This document shows positions 63,981-64,000 of a DNA stretch of 64,000 nucleotides, in pieces. Position 1 is the first letter of the stretch, and each line of letters opens with the position of its first letter. Origin of the DNA: Bacillus sp. OK048 (GTDB lineage: Bacteria > Bacillota > Bacilli > Bacillales > Cytobacillaceae); assembly GCF_900103525.1 (NCBI RefSeq), contig NZ_FNHN01000001.1, forward strand, positions 124,001-188,000, written 5' to 3'. Under the pieces are notes generated by a model, which saw only the letters and a list, made by a program, of their open reading frames with translations, did not search any database and had not been told where the DNA came from. Both the position numbers and the translations under genes were made by a program.

Positions 63981-64000
63981 ATAATTCCACTGCTTCTGTT

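Noticed and set aside
1..64000. tRNA or rRNA genes, phage or transposase genes
   Set aside because: None recognised on either strand; only repeat elements without transposases were seen.

Overview
The window looks like a chromosome segment of an aerobic, spore-forming Bacillaceae (Bacillus/Neobacillus-type). It is AT-rich, with strong GGAGG-type ribosome binding sites and many TTG starts. Many genes match the Bacillus subtilis yp* region: topB, cspD, ypeQ, ypeP, ypdQ, sspL, ypcP, dynA/ypbR, bpsA/bpsB, ypwA, ypjP, brxA/yphP, ypgR and ypgQ. The species cannot be fixed from the sequence.

Layout. (1) 1-8.4 kb, minus strand: an uptake [NiFe]-hydrogenase operon in the order small subunit, large subunit, cytochrome b, maturation protease, a Rieske-like zinc/iron protein, hypA, hypB, hypF, hypC, hypD (cut by the window edge). 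A tatA-tatC pair lies just upstream and could export the Tat-signal-bearing small subunit. (2) 10-12.4 kb: dfrA-thyA and a secreted anthrax-lethal-factor-like metalloprotease. (3) 12.6-23.3 kb: a large Ter/TelA stress locus with three TerD proteins, TelA, a YceG-like protein, a HAD phosphatase, two phosphoribosyltransferase-like proteins, a CitE-like lyase and TerC. An exact match to the SigW-type promoter consensus precedes the first TerD gene. (4) 23.3-26.4 kb: ypjP, brxA and ypgR. (5) 25.8-32.2 kb: a YnjBCD/YnjF-like ABC transporter locus with a TVP38-family membrane protein and a GrdB-family protein. An in-frame TGA replaces the redox cysteine of that protein and is followed at once by a SECIS-like hairpin. 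(6) 32.7-46.5 kb: ABC-F factor, HD hydrolase, DegV, formate-THF ligase, MetA, MntR, topoisomerase III, cold-shock protein and two RNase H-type proteins. (7) 46.5-56 kb: SspL, 5'-3' exonuclease, sulfurtransferase, a double-GTPase dynamin, a NERD protein, a 52-bp tandem repeat array, a Fur-box-preceded microprotein, and the alkylpyrone synthase/methylase pair. (8) 56.4-64 kb: ba3-type cytochrome oxidase, EamA transporter, carboxypeptidase M32, and a DUF2249 / NnrS-like / DUF59 cluster of the kind linked to low-oxygen or nitrosative stress.

The most notable observation is the probable selenoprotein at 30572-31327. The UGA aligns with the first cysteine of the family CxxCHQSVGL motif. It is followed by an 8-bp perfect hairpin with a GUG loop, 18 nt after the UGA. 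Its neighbours resemble the E. coli ydjX-ynjF gene set, so the locus looks like a selenium/thiol-redox-linked transport and membrane system of unknown substrate. Other points: the hydrogenase small subunit lacks the two extra proximal-cluster cysteines of O2-tolerant enzymes, and the operon carries a Rieske-like protein with an all-cysteine ligand set. There are also two families of long imperfect-palindrome repeats, a Fur-controlled 26-aa peptide, and several zinc-ribbon microproteins.
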